Assembly: GCF_000425485.1 (NCBI RefSeq)
Contig: NZ_AUDN01000027.1
Location: 1 to 60,637, forward strand
DNA from: Flavobacterium tegetincola DSM 22377
GTDB taxonomy: Bacteria > Bacteroidota > Bacteroidia > Flavobacteriales > Flavobacteriaceae
Reading direction: 5' to 3'
DNA: 60,637 nucleotides
Of this stretch, positions 44,878 to 53,351 are shown piece after piece; the stretch's first letter is position 1; each line of letters begins with the position of its first letter. The notes under the pieces are model-generated. The model saw only the letters and a program-made list of their open reading frames with translations, was not told where the DNA came from and ran no database searches. Both the position numbers and the translations under genes were made by a program.

Positions 44878-45711
44878 ATGGAAGAAAATTTGAAACGTCT
44901 TAATAAATTTATTAGTGAAACTGGCTACTGCTCCCGAAGAGAAGCTGACAAACTAATTGAGCAAGGTTTAGTAATGCTAAACGGAGCTGTTGCTGATTTG
45001 GGAACAAAAGTTTCTAACGCAGATGAAATTCGTATTGACGGCAAGTTGATTCGTGAAAACAACAAGAAACACCTTTACTTAGCTTTCAATAAACCAGTTG
45101 GAATTGAATGTACTACAAATCTGGATGTACACAACAATATCGTAGATTACATCAATTACCCAGAACGTATTTTTCCAGTTGGAAGATTGGATAAAGCCAG
45201 TGAAGGCTTGATCTTCATGACGAATGACGGTGATATTGTGAATAAAATTCTTCGTGCCAGAAATAACCACGAAAAAGAGTACATCGTAACTGTAAACCGA
45301 CCAATCACCGACCGATTTATCGAGAAAATGGGTAATGGAATTCCAATTTTGGACACAATTACCAAAGAATGTAAGGTAGAACAAATCAGTAAATATGTGT
45401 TCCGAATTATATTAACGCAAGGTTTGAACCGTCAAATTCGTAGAATGTGTGAATATTTGGATTTCGAAGTTGTCGCTTTAAAAAGAACACGTATTATTAA
45501 TATTTCACTTGATATTCCTGTCGGTCGTTACCGTGATTTAACTGACGAAGAGTTTACCCAGTTGAACGAACTGATTGCTCCATCAATCATGACGGAAGAG
45601 GGAAGTTTACCAAAAATAGTTTCCGAAACCACACGAAATAAAACACCTTGGCGAAAAAATCCGCCATCAAACGCTACAAAAAGTTTTGGACGGCCTTCAC
45701 CGAGAAAATAG
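44878..45711 (+). CDS. rluF: rRNA pseudouridine synthase, RluF/RsuA type
   Basis: A 277-residue protein that isomerises uridine in 23S rRNA. The N-terminal S4 domain (RLNKFISETGYCSRREADKL) is followed by the RsuA/RluB/E/F catalytic domain with the Asp in PVGRLDKASEGLIFMTNDGD and LTQGLNRQIRRMCEY. A basic, proline-rich tail (about 240-277) extends the C-terminus. RluF is the best match but a related paralogue is possible. The start is fixed by family comparison (MEENLKRLNKF) even though the promoter is only 4 bases away. Confidence 0.92.
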   Translation: MEENLKRLNKFISETGYCSRREADKLIEQGLVMLNGAVADLGTKVSNADEIRIDGKLIRENNKKHLYLAFNKPVGIECTTNLDVHNNIVDYINYPERIFPVGRLDKASEGLIFMTNDGDIVNKILRARNNHEKEYIVTVNRPITDRFIEKMGNGIPILDTITKECKVEQISKYVFRIILTQGLNRQIRRMCEYLDFEVVALKRTRIINISLDIPVGRYRDLTDEEFTQLNELIAPSIMTEEGSLPKIVSETTRNKTPWRKNPPSNATKSFGRPSPRK

Positions 45712-45719
45712 ATAAAGCA

Positions 45720-45748
45720 AAAAAGCCTTCAAAATTTGAAGGCTTTTT
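45720..45748. terminator. Bidirectional terminator between rluF and folD
   Basis: AAAAAGCCTTCAAA / TTTGAAGGCTTTTT, a perfect 14-bp stem with a single-base loop in the middle, between convergent genes. Confidence 0.9.
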
Positions 45749-45774
45749 TATTATATAAAATTCTTAAGTAGCAT

Positions 45775-46659
45775 TTAATTTCTTGCTTTTCTTTGTTCGC
45801 GAGCTAAAAGCGTGTTTTTTAACAACATTGCAATGGTCATTGGTCCAACTCCACCGGGAACTGGCGTAATAAATGAGGCTTTTTTCGACACGAATTCAAA
45901 ATCGACATCTCCTGTTATTCTATAACCTTTTTCAGTAGAATCGTCTGCAACACGTGTAATTCCAACATCAATAACTACCGCTCCATCTTTTACCATTTCC
46001 GCTTTTAAATAATTAGGAACACCTAAAGCAGTGATAATAATGTCAGCTTGTGTCGTGATTTGAGCAATATTTTTAGTATAACTATGTGTTAATGTTACAG
46101 TTGAGTTACCTGGAAATCCTTTTCGCCCCATTAATATACTCATCGGTCGACCCACAATATGACTTCTTCCAATTACAACCGTATGTTTTCCTTGCGTTTC
46201 CACATTATATCGTTCTAATAATTCAAGAATTCCAAAAGGAGTTGCAGGAATAAAAGTTGTCATGTCTAATGCCATTTTTCCAAAATTCTCCGGGTGAAAA
46301 CCGTCAACATCTTTCGTTGGGTCAACAGCCATCAACACCTTTTGAGTATCAATTTGGATGGGCAAAGGCAACTGAATGATAAAACCGTCAATGTCATCAT
46401 TTTGGTTTAACTCTTTGATTTTGTTAAGTAATTCGGTTTCAGAAGTCGTACTTGGCAATTTTACCATCGTAGATTCAAAACCGACACGTTCACATGCTTT
46501 TACTTTACTACCAACATAGGTTAAACTGGCGCCATCATTTCCTACAATAATTGCAGCAAGATGCGGTACTTTTTCGCCATTTGATTTCATGATAGTTACT
46601 TGAGCAGTAATCTCATTTTTAATATCATCAGCCGTTTTCTTTCCGTCTAAAATCGTCAT
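45775..46659 (-). CDS. folD: Methylenetetrahydrofolate dehydrogenase/cyclohydrolase
   Basis: A 294-residue bifunctional one-carbon enzyme. The folate site includes YVGSKVKACERVGFES (catalytic Lys in the YxxxK motif), the GFIIQLPLP segment and DVDGFHPENFGKMAL; NADP binding is in VVIGRSHIVGRPMS. PVPGGVGPMTIAML is the C-terminal signature. Length is usual. The gene stands alone, with an interspersed repeat 84 bases upstream. Confidence 0.96.
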   Translation of the reverse strand: MTILDGKKTADDIKNEITAQVTIMKSNGEKVPHLAAIIVGNDGASLTYVGSKVKACERVGFESTMVKLPSTTSETELLNKIKELNQNDDIDGFIIQLPLPIQIDTQKVLMAVDPTKDVDGFHPENFGKMALDMTTFIPATPFGILELLERYNVETQGKHTVVIGRSHIVGRPMSILMGRKGFPGNSTVTLTHSYTKNIAQITTQADIIITALGVPNYLKAEMVKDGAVVIDVGITRVADDSTEKGYRITGDVDFEFVSKKASFITPVPGGVGPMTIAMLLKNTLLAREQRKARN

Positions 46660-46742
46660 TTTTCTATTGTGTTTCAGGTTTAAAGTTTTAGATTCAAAGT
46701 TGTCTTAAATCTAAAACTAATTGTAGTTAGTTATTATATATT

Positions 46743-46848
46743 TGGGCATGACCCCGAAAAGGGGTCGGGCTGTTTGCTCCCGCTTTTATTGCTTTAAAGA
46801 AAAGCAATAAAGAACTCCACTTCTCCCGATTACTATCGGGACTCATGC
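46743..46848. repeat. Interspersed triple-hairpin repeat
   Basis: Three hairpins in about 105 bases: GACCCC/GGGGTC with GAAAA loop (46750-46766), TTTATTGCTTT/AAAGCAATAAA (46785-46811) and TCCCGAT/ATCGGGA with TACT loop (46824-46841). The central part, GGGCTGTTTGCTCCCGCTT-stem-AACTCCACTTCTC, parallels the outline of the repeats at 5912 and 57668. It lies between ffh and folD; nothing else is seen in 46660-46907. Confidence 0.75.
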
Positions 46849-46907
46849 AAAAAATTAAGGTTTAAAACTTCTTTTTATCGAAACTTTAAACCTTAACTAT
46901 TTAATTT

Positions 46908-48257
46908 TTATTTCATTCCGGGCATTCCGCCTTTCATGCCACCCATCATTTTCATTAAGTTTTTACCTCCTGGACCTTGCATCATTTTCATCATTTTGCT
47001 CATTTGGTCAAACTGTTTCATCAATTGGTTGACTTGCTCGATTTTCGTTCCAGAACCTTTCGCAATTCTCGTTTTACGTTTTACATCGATAACTGCAGGT
47101 TTTTTACGTTCAATAGGAGTCATCGAATGAATAATTGCTTCAATATGCTTGAATGCATCATCTTCAATTTCTACATCCTTCATCGCTTTAGAAGCACCAG
47201 GAATCATTCCCACCAAGTCCTTCATATTACCCATTTTCTTCACTTGTTGAATTTGGGTTAAGAAATCGTCAAAACCGAATTCGTTTTTGGCAATTTTTTT
47301 CTGTAATTTTCTTGCTTCGTCTTCGTCAAATTGCTCTTGAGCACGTTCTACCAAAGAGATAACGTCACCCATTCCCAAAATACGTTCGGCCATACGAGAA
47401 GGATAGAACACGTCAATCGCTTCCATTTTCTCACCCGTTCCGATAAATTTGATTGGTTTATTCACCACCGATTTAATCGAAATCGCAGCTCCACCACGTG
47501 TATCACCGTCTAATTTTGTCAAGATAACTCCGTCAAAATTCAAACGGTCGTTAAATGCTTTTGCCGTATTAACCGCATCTTGACCCGTCATTGCATCCAC
47601 AACAAATAACGTTTCTTGTGGTTGAATCGCTGCGTGAACGTTTGCAATCTCGTTCATCATTTGCTCATCAACAGCAAGACGTCCCGCCGTATCAATAATC
47701 ACAACGTCAAATCCATTTGCTTTCGCGTAAGCAATTGCTTTTTGCGAAATATCAACAGGATTTTTATTTTCAGGTTCAGAATATACTTCCACACCTACTT
47801 GGTCTCCCACAACGTGCAATTGATTAATTGCAGCTGGACGGTAAATATCACAAGCTACCAATAACGGTTTCTTGTTCTTTTTTGTTTTTAAATAATTGGC
47901 TAATTTTCCAGAAAAAGTCGTCTTTCCAGAACCTTGTAAACCTGACATCAAAATAATGGAAGGTTTCCCTGAAAGATTAATTCCGGCAGCATCGCCACCC
48001 ATTAATTCGGTCAATTCGTCCTTAACTAATTTTACTAATAATTGTCCTGGTTGTAAAGTCGTCAATACATCCTGACCAATTGCTTTTTCCTTTACTCTTG
48101 TAGTAAATTCTTTGGCAATTTTAAAGTTGACATCGGCATCTAATAAAGCACGACGCACTTCTTTCAAAGTGTCGGCAACGTTGACTTCAGTAATTTTACC
48201 GTGTCCTTTTAATATATGAAATGCTTTGTCGAGCTTGTCGCTTAAATTATCAAACAT
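46908..48257 (-). CDS. ffh: Signal recognition particle protein Ffh
   Basis: A 449-residue SRP GTPase subunit that targets membrane proteins co-translationally. The N domain leads to the GTPase G domain with GLQGSGKTTFSGKLA, ACDIYRPAAINQL, VVIIDTAGRLAVDEQ and LTKLDGDTRGGAA; the M domain begins near residue 300 and ends in a methionine- and glycine-rich tail (SKMMKMMQGPGG, then MKGGMPGMK) that binds 4.5S RNA and signal peptides. It has its own strong promoter. Confidence 0.97.
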   Translation of the reverse strand: MFDNLSDKLDKAFHILKGHGKITEVNVADTLKEVRRALLDADVNFKIAKEFTTRVKEKAIGQDVLTTLQPGQLLVKLVKDELTELMGGDAAGINLSGKPSIILMSGLQGSGKTTFSGKLANYLKTKKNKKPLLVACDIYRPAAINQLHVVGDQVGVEVYSEPENKNPVDISQKAIAYAKANGFDVVIIDTAGRLAVDEQMMNEIANVHAAIQPQETLFVVDAMTGQDAVNTAKAFNDRLNFDGVILTKLDGDTRGGAAISIKSVVNKPIKFIGTGEKMEAIDVFYPSRMAERILGMGDVISLVERAQEQFDEDEARKLQKKIAKNEFGFDDFLTQIQQVKKMGNMKDLVGMIPGASKAMKDVEIEDDAFKHIEAIIHSMTPIERKKPAVIDVKRKTRIAKGSGTKIEQVNQLMKQFDQMSKMMKMMQGPGGKNLMKMMGGMKGGMPGMK

Positions 48258-48279
48258 AAGAATGTATCTTTTAGAGGTG

Positions 48280-48287
48280 CAAATATA
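48280..48287 (-). promoter_or_regulatory. Promoter -7 element of ffh
   Basis: Minus-strand TATATTTG followed by CACC, 23 bases before the ffh start codon. Confidence 0.7.
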
Positions 48288-48377
48288 AGAGAAACGCCTT
48301 AAGTTTCAAAGCGTATGAAGTTCAAAGTTTTGGATAAAAATGATAAATCAAATACCTTTTTTAGCCTAAAAAAAAAA

Positions 48378-48392
48378 CAACTCGTAAAGTTG
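48378..48392 (-). terminator. Short hairpin terminator after the lipoprotein gene
   Basis: CAACT / AGTTG stem, five-base loop, followed on the minus strand by a run of ten T residues, 13 bases past the stop at 48405. The stem is short but the T run is strong. Confidence 0.6.
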
Positions 48393-48404
48393 GCTTGTTT
48401 TATT

Positions 48405-48863
48405 TTAGTTTTTCTCGAAAGTAAGATAATCGGTAGCACCATCCCCTCCACTACCATCCACTAATTCTAATTTATTAGCAGTTGATAAGCGAATGTCCCA
48501 ATCGTCCGTTAAATCTAGAAATTTAGCTGGACCTGAAAATGAAATGATAAAATCAAGATAGGTATTTGAACTTCTACCATTTGAATCGTCTGTAACCACT
48601 AACCAAGAACCCATTATTTCATCATCTTTGCTAGCCATTAAAATATTATTTTCAGTAAAAGTGAAATTGTAACCTGAAAAATCAGCAGTCTCATTATTTT
48701 CACCGTCAATGTATTTGGTAACCCTCCAAGTACCTGAATTCATAGCGGTTACCACTGCTGAAATTGAATCGTTGTCCAATGTATTTCTATCATCGTCCGA
48801 ACTGCAGGAGCAATTCAAAGCTATTGTAAAAACAATGATTGCTGCTAGAATTATTTTTTTCAT
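48405..48863 (-). CDS. Hypothetical lipoprotein
   Basis: A 152-residue predicted lipoprotein. The signal sequence IILAAIIVFTIALNCSC is followed by SSDDD; the acidic residues after the cysteine fit a Bacteroidota lipoprotein export signal for the outer surface. The mature part contains GTWRVTKYIDGENNETADF, a lipocalin-like-domain opening frequent in Bacteroidota proteins, and predicted strands to the end. No enzyme motif is visible. A weak terminator follows. Confidence 0.8.
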   Translation of the reverse strand: MKKIILAAIIVFTIALNCSCSSDDDRNTLDNDSISAVVTAMNSGTWRVTKYIDGENNETADFSGYNFTFTENNILMASKDDEIMGSWLVVTDDSNGRSSNTYLDFIISFSGPAKFLDLTDDWDIRLSTANKLELVDGSGGDGATDYLTFEKN

Positions 48864-48914
48864 CTTGTACTTGTAATTGGTTAAGTCAACAACGCGAAAC
48901 CTGTTTTTATATTG

Positions 48915-50423
48915 TTAAAACTGAAAGTAAATAAACGGTTGTGGTCCACTTGAAGCCGTTGCATATACAATCCAAAACACAAATGCCAAGACTAAAGATT
49001 TCAATACGATTGGCAATTTACCAAAAGTATCTTGCAGGAATTGAATGAAATTTTGCGGTAGAAAATGCCAAACAAAGCCAATCAACATAACGATAAAAAC
49101 GTTTTGATAGCCTTGAATAATCGTCCACCATTGATTGAAATTCACCTGCACTTTACCAATATTTTCAATCACCTGAAAAGCCGTTGAGAAATCTCTAGCT
49201 CTAAAGAAAATCCAACAAAAAACCACAAAGTGAAATGTAATAACAACACTTACAAATCGAATAACATTATTTTTTGGAATGTTGAAATATTCTTTAAAAA
49301 GTCGTTCTACAACTAAAGCACTTCCGTGTAAAGTTCCCCAAACCACAAATTTCCACGAAGCTCCATGCCACAATCCACCCAACAACATCGTTACAAATAG
49401 ATTGATATACGTTCGGAATTTCCCTTTTCGGTTTCCTCCTAATGAGATGTATAAGTAATCGCGCAACCAAGACGATAACGAAATATGCCAACGACGCCAA
49501 AACTCGGTAATCGAACCTGATTTATAAGGTGTTCTAAAATTCAGCGAAAGCTTGAAACCCATCAATAATGCAATACCAATGGCCATATCTGAATATCCAG
49601 AAAAGTCGCAATAGATTTGAATTGCATAACCGTACGAAGCCATCCAGTTTTCGAAAGCCGTATAACTATTTGGTGCATCAAAAACACGGTCGACGAAATT
49701 GAGCGAAATATAATCAGAAATTACAGCCTTTTTTAAAACGCCACCAATGATTAAAAACAGTGCTTTATTGACATCATCTCGGGTTAAATTCAGCTTTTGA
49801 TAAATCTGCGGTATAAACTCTGAAGCTCTAACAATCGGCCCAGCCACAAGTTGCGGAAAGAACGACAAATAGAACATGTAATCAATATAACTTTTCGTAG
49901 GCTTAAGTTCACGACGGTAAATATCAATCACATAACTCATGGATTGGAATGTATAGAATGAAATTCCAACAGGCAAAATAATATCGTAAAAAGACAAATT
50001 ACTGTCGAAAATTCCGTTGTAATTATCAATCAGGAAGTTGGTGTATTTAAAATAAGCCAACAATGACAAATTAATAACCACACTGATATACAAGTAAAAT
50101 TTTCGATAAAACTTTAAGGTTTCTTGCTGTAAAAGTCGTGCTAAATTGTAATCTAAAACTCCCGTAAAAACCAGTAATCCAACGTAAATCCCACTTGATT
50201 TATAATAGAAAAACAGCGAAAATGCAACTACATATAAATTACGCCAAAAATGCGTAGTTGATTTTGCAATTAAAATGTACAGTGGATAAAACACCAAAAA
50301 CATTCCTAGAAATAAGGCAGAATTGAACAGAATTGGTTCTTTTGCACTATACACAAACCAATGTTCTACTGTATTCCAAGTTACATTTTCAAAAAATGAA
50401 GTAAACCATTCAAAATTATTCAT
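48915..50423 (-). CDS. MBOAT-family O-acyltransferase
   Basis: A 502-residue polytopic acyltransferase of the AlgI/DltB type (MBOAT). About ten membrane segments are visible; family motifs are LPVGISFYTFQSMSYVIDIY, SFFPQLVAGPIVRASEF, YCDFSGYSDMAIGIALLMGF, the conserved FWRRWHISLSSWLRDYLYI and LLGGLWHGASWKFVVWG with the catalytic His. It should pass acyl groups across the inner membrane to a surface polymer. It overlaps the upstream SGNH gene by 8 bases; the three genes form an acylation cassette. Confidence 0.94.
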   Translation of the reverse strand: MNNFEWFTSFFENVTWNTVEHWFVYSAKEPILFNSALFLGMFLVFYPLYILIAKSTTHFWRNLYVVAFSLFFYYKSSGIYVGLLVFTGVLDYNLARLLQQETLKFYRKFYLYISVVINLSLLAYFKYTNFLIDNYNGIFDSNLSFYDIILPVGISFYTFQSMSYVIDIYRRELKPTKSYIDYMFYLSFFPQLVAGPIVRASEFIPQIYQKLNLTRDDVNKALFLIIGGVLKKAVISDYISLNFVDRVFDAPNSYTAFENWMASYGYAIQIYCDFSGYSDMAIGIALLMGFKLSLNFRTPYKSGSITEFWRRWHISLSSWLRDYLYISLGGNRKGKFRTYINLFVTMLLGGLWHGASWKFVVWGTLHGSALVVERLFKEYFNIPKNNVIRFVSVVITFHFVVFCWIFFRARDFSTAFQVIENIGKVQVNFNQWWTIIQGYQNVFIVMLIGFVWHFLPQNFIQFLQDTFGKLPIVLKSLVLAFVFWIVYATASSGPQPFIYFQF

Positions 50424-51849
50424 GGATTATCGCTTTTGATTTTTCATAATTTTCGAATCCTTCAATGATGGCTTTTGCTAACAAATTTCCTTGTTTCACA
50501 TATCCTGCTTTTGTGTAATGGACTCTATCCGGACCTATCAATCCCGCTTTCGCATTGTGAGTAATGCCGTACAATCCACCCATATCTGTATATAAATCCC
50601 AAATAGCCACACGTCTACTAAACGCCAAATCGATTATTTTCTTGCTATAATCTGCTACAAACGTATTTGGATATTTTCGTTTAAATAAAGACGGCGGTGG
50701 AGTTGAAATAATAATTTCGACAAATGGATTTTGCTTCCTTGCATTCGAAATAAACAAATCCAATTGTATAATAAAATCTTCAGCATTCATTTTATCAAAA
50801 GACTCATTCGTCCCAAAAGACAATACCAAAACATCAGGATGCAAAGCTTTTAACTGCTCAAAAAACAAAGGATATTTATTGTAATCAGAAAATTTAGCTC
50901 CATTAACGCCAGAATTATGGTACAAAATTCCGCTGTCATTATTTTCTAACACGATTCCGTTTAATTCAAATACATTCTCGTCTTTGTTCGGAATTAAGTA
51001 AATTTTATCCAGCAAGTTTTCACTATTGTAAAAATGCGAAAAGGCATCCTTCTGAATTTCCAATGGAATAAATTCTGAACGTGAAATACTTCTATTCTGC
51101 TTTTCGTTCGTAGGAATTTTCAAGGTTTTTCCTGCACGAATGTTATTTGATTTCAAGCCATTTGCTCTTTTCAATGCCGTAAGTGAAATGTTGTATTTAT
51201 CAGCAATCGAACCTAAAACATCGCCACTTTTAATTTTATGAGTAATGGTTTTTGGTACTTGCGATTCAAAAACAATAGTCTTTTTGGCTGTAGCCAAATC
51301 AAAACTCGGAACATTATTTGGCGTCAAAATTTTAATTGTCGTAAAATAATTGTCGCTTTCTTTTGCATTCAATTCGATGGCAAATTCCTCTTTTCTCGCT
51401 TGAAGTAAAATGCCCGTCAAACCAATATTTGCCGAAGAAACAGTAGAAACATTTCTAAAACTTGAAAAGCTACCATTCGAAGAAAACCTGACATCCCAAG
51501 GTCCATTTGTTTTAGCTAAATTGTACGGAAAAACCAATCCGCGACCTGCATTTCCATATTCCGCTTGCAAACGTTCCCGAACTACATTGGTCATCAAATC
51601 AGCTTGAATATGAGAATCACCAACGTGAACAATATTGATTTTCTGTCTGGAATTCGGTAATTTTATTTGCGCTAACTTTTCATAAAAACAAAGCAAAGCA
51701 TCGGGATTTATCAATGCGATTTCAGTTTCCATTACTGCAATGGAATCCACGGAAACAGAGTCAATTTCAACATACGAAGAATCCGTTTCTTGACCTTGAC
51801 AATGCGTTAAGAACAGCAGAAAACTTAAAATAAAAAGCACTTTATTCAT
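50416..51849 (-). CDS. SGNH hydrolase/acyltransferase with LysM domain
   Basis: A 477-residue exported protein. A signal or lipoprotein signal sequence (MNKVLFILSFLLFLTHC, with an unusual His before Cys) starts it at 51849; an ATG at 51888 would overlap the upstream gene by 47 bases. The SGNH domain shows HVGDSHIQADL (Ser, block I), LSFGTNESFD (block III) and DRVHYTKAGY (Asp-His). A LysM domain (HKIKSGDVLGSIADKYNISL...GKTLKIP) lies inside at roughly 200-250 and should bind peptidoglycan. It is likely the periplasmic O-acyl transfer partner of the MBOAT protein. Confidence 0.9.
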   Translation of the reverse strand: MNKVLFILSFLLFLTHCQGQETDSSYVEIDSVSVDSIAVMETEIALINPDALLCFYEKLAQIKLPNSRQKINIVHVGDSHIQADLMTNVVRERLQAEYGNAGRGLVFPYNLAKTNGPWDVRFSSNGSFSSFRNVSTVSSANIGLTGILLQARKEEFAIELNAKESDNYFTTIKILTPNNVPSFDLATAKKTIVFESQVPKTITHKIKSGDVLGSIADKYNISLTALKRANGLKSNNIRAGKTLKIPTNEKQNRSISRSEFIPLEIQKDAFSHFYNSENLLDKIYLIPNKDENVFELNGIVLENNDSGILYHNSGVNGAKFSDYNKYPLFFEQLKALHPDVLVLSFGTNESFDKMNAEDFIIQLDLFISNARKQNPFVEIIISTPPPSLFKRKYPNTFVADYSKKIIDLAFSRRVAIWDLYTDMGGLYGITHNAKAGLIGPDRVHYTKAGYVKQGNLLAKAIIEGFENYEKSKAIIHE

Positions 51850-53326
51850 GTGGTTCTGGTGTTTCAGTTTTTGAGAAAATGGTATCAATCAGCGATTTCT
51901 TTTTTGGAGGCACAACTTTTTTATTTTTTCGCAATACTTTATACTGCTGATAACCTTCGTCTATTTGTTCGTAAATCATTTTTGCAACTTTCTTCGCTCC
52001 TCGGAAGTTAAAATGCGTGTAATCCTTATTGGCTAAAGTTGGTTCTTCCTCGGTCCACTTGACCATTGAGCCATCTCCACCCATCAATGTATACAAGTTT
52101 ATATAACCTGATTGGGTTTTTAAGGCATAGCGCTTTTGCGACAAAGTCAACGGAACAACTGCCGAATCGGTTTTCATTTCCAAATCATATTTACTTGATT
52201 TATCAGCTGTAGAAACCACTAAAATGGAAACTCCAGGAAAACATTCTTTCAATCGATTGATGGTTTTAGTCATGCTTCGGTCGTACCACGTGTAATCTTT
52301 TGTTCCGTAATTCAAAACGTTCGTTCCGTAATGCAACACAATCAAATTGTAATGCAATTGTTCTTGAAACGCTTTCATCGTAGCTACATCAAATTTGGAA
52401 ATCGGAATCCCAGAATTTCCCCTTTGTGAAAAATTATCCACGTGAACTCCTACTCCATCGTCAAAATTGAATCCGTAAATTGGAATAGAATCTGCTTTGG
52501 AAAAGTTAGCTTTGAATTGTTTTAAAGGTGTATTTGAAAGTGATAACGTATTCAAAATTTTATTTGGCGCCAATGTTTTTCGAATCGTATCTTTTCCTAC
52601 AACATAACTCATTCGTCCCGTTTTATTCTTGGCACTTCCGTAAAAAAGAGTTGGATTATCAAGTTGTGTATTGAATCTTGAACGTCCCGCTTTGTATTTT
52701 ACCCAAGCAGAATGTGCGGTATCATTTGCAAAGAAAACGTGTCCGTTTATTCCGAAAGAACGTATTGGATATTTGACATTCAAGTAGGATTGCATTTTCC
52801 AATTTTTAGAAAACTCATGAACAACAGAACTTCTTGAACCCGCCGATTCTGATGTTATAGCTACAAAACCAACACCTTGACCTCCAAACTTCTCTTGGTA
52901 ATACGTTCGGAAATCTTGGACAATCATATCACCATCCGTCATCGAATCACCAAAATAAGCAATTCTAACTTTTCCTTTTTGATTTGTTTCTAACTGATAC
53001 AACTGTTCAAAAAACGGGATTAAGAACTGATTTCCTTTGTAATTTTCAAACTTCTCTTCTGGAAATTTTATACCGTCTTTCTCTTCAAAAACGACAGGCA
53101 CTTTAGCCAAAGAATCCTCTTTGGTCTGGACGTTTTCAACTTCCTCTAAATCAGGTTCCGCTTCAAATGCATCGAGTAGCATGCTATCGATAAGTACGTT
53201 TTTGGTGTTTCCCGCTTTCTCCGAAAATATCTTTTTAGGTAAAAATTGTTTCAAGCCTAAAAATAGCCCCGTTGCTAAAAGCAAAATCAGAAAGGACTGA
53301 AAGAAATAATTGGAATTTGTTTTCAA
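51842..53326 (-). CDS. SGNH/GDSL hydrolase-like protein
   Basis: A 494-residue protein with an N-terminal membrane anchor (SFLILLLATGLFLGLKQFL). SGNH blocks are AYFGDSMTDGDMIV, VLHYGTNVLNYG and YTHFNFRGAKKVA (His). The middle holds a carbohydrate-binding-type beta region. It overlaps the LysM-SGNH gene by 8 bases. With the MBOAT protein these two resemble the AlgI/AlgJ/AlgX logic of polysaccharide O-acetylation; the target polymer is not identifiable. Confidence 0.88.
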   Translation of the reverse strand: MKTNSNYFFQSFLILLLATGLFLGLKQFLPKKIFSEKAGNTKNVLIDSMLLDAFEAEPDLEEVENVQTKEDSLAKVPVVFEEKDGIKFPEEKFENYKGNQFLIPFFEQLYQLETNQKGKVRIAYFGDSMTDGDMIVQDFRTYYQEKFGGQGVGFVAITSESAGSRSSVVHEFSKNWKMQSYLNVKYPIRSFGINGHVFFANDTAHSAWVKYKAGRSRFNTQLDNPTLFYGSAKNKTGRMSYVVGKDTIRKTLAPNKILNTLSLSNTPLKQFKANFSKADSIPIYGFNFDDGVGVHVDNFSQRGNSGIPISKFDVATMKAFQEQLHYNLIVLHYGTNVLNYGTKDYTWYDRSMTKTINRLKECFPGVSILVVSTADKSSKYDLEMKTDSAVVPLTLSQKRYALKTQSGYINLYTLMGGDGSMVKWTEEEPTLANKDYTHFNFRGAKKVAKMIYEQIDEGYQQYKVLRKNKKVVPPKKKSLIDTIFSKTETPEPHE

Positions 53327-53351
53327 GAAAAAATTATGAGTTATGAATTAC

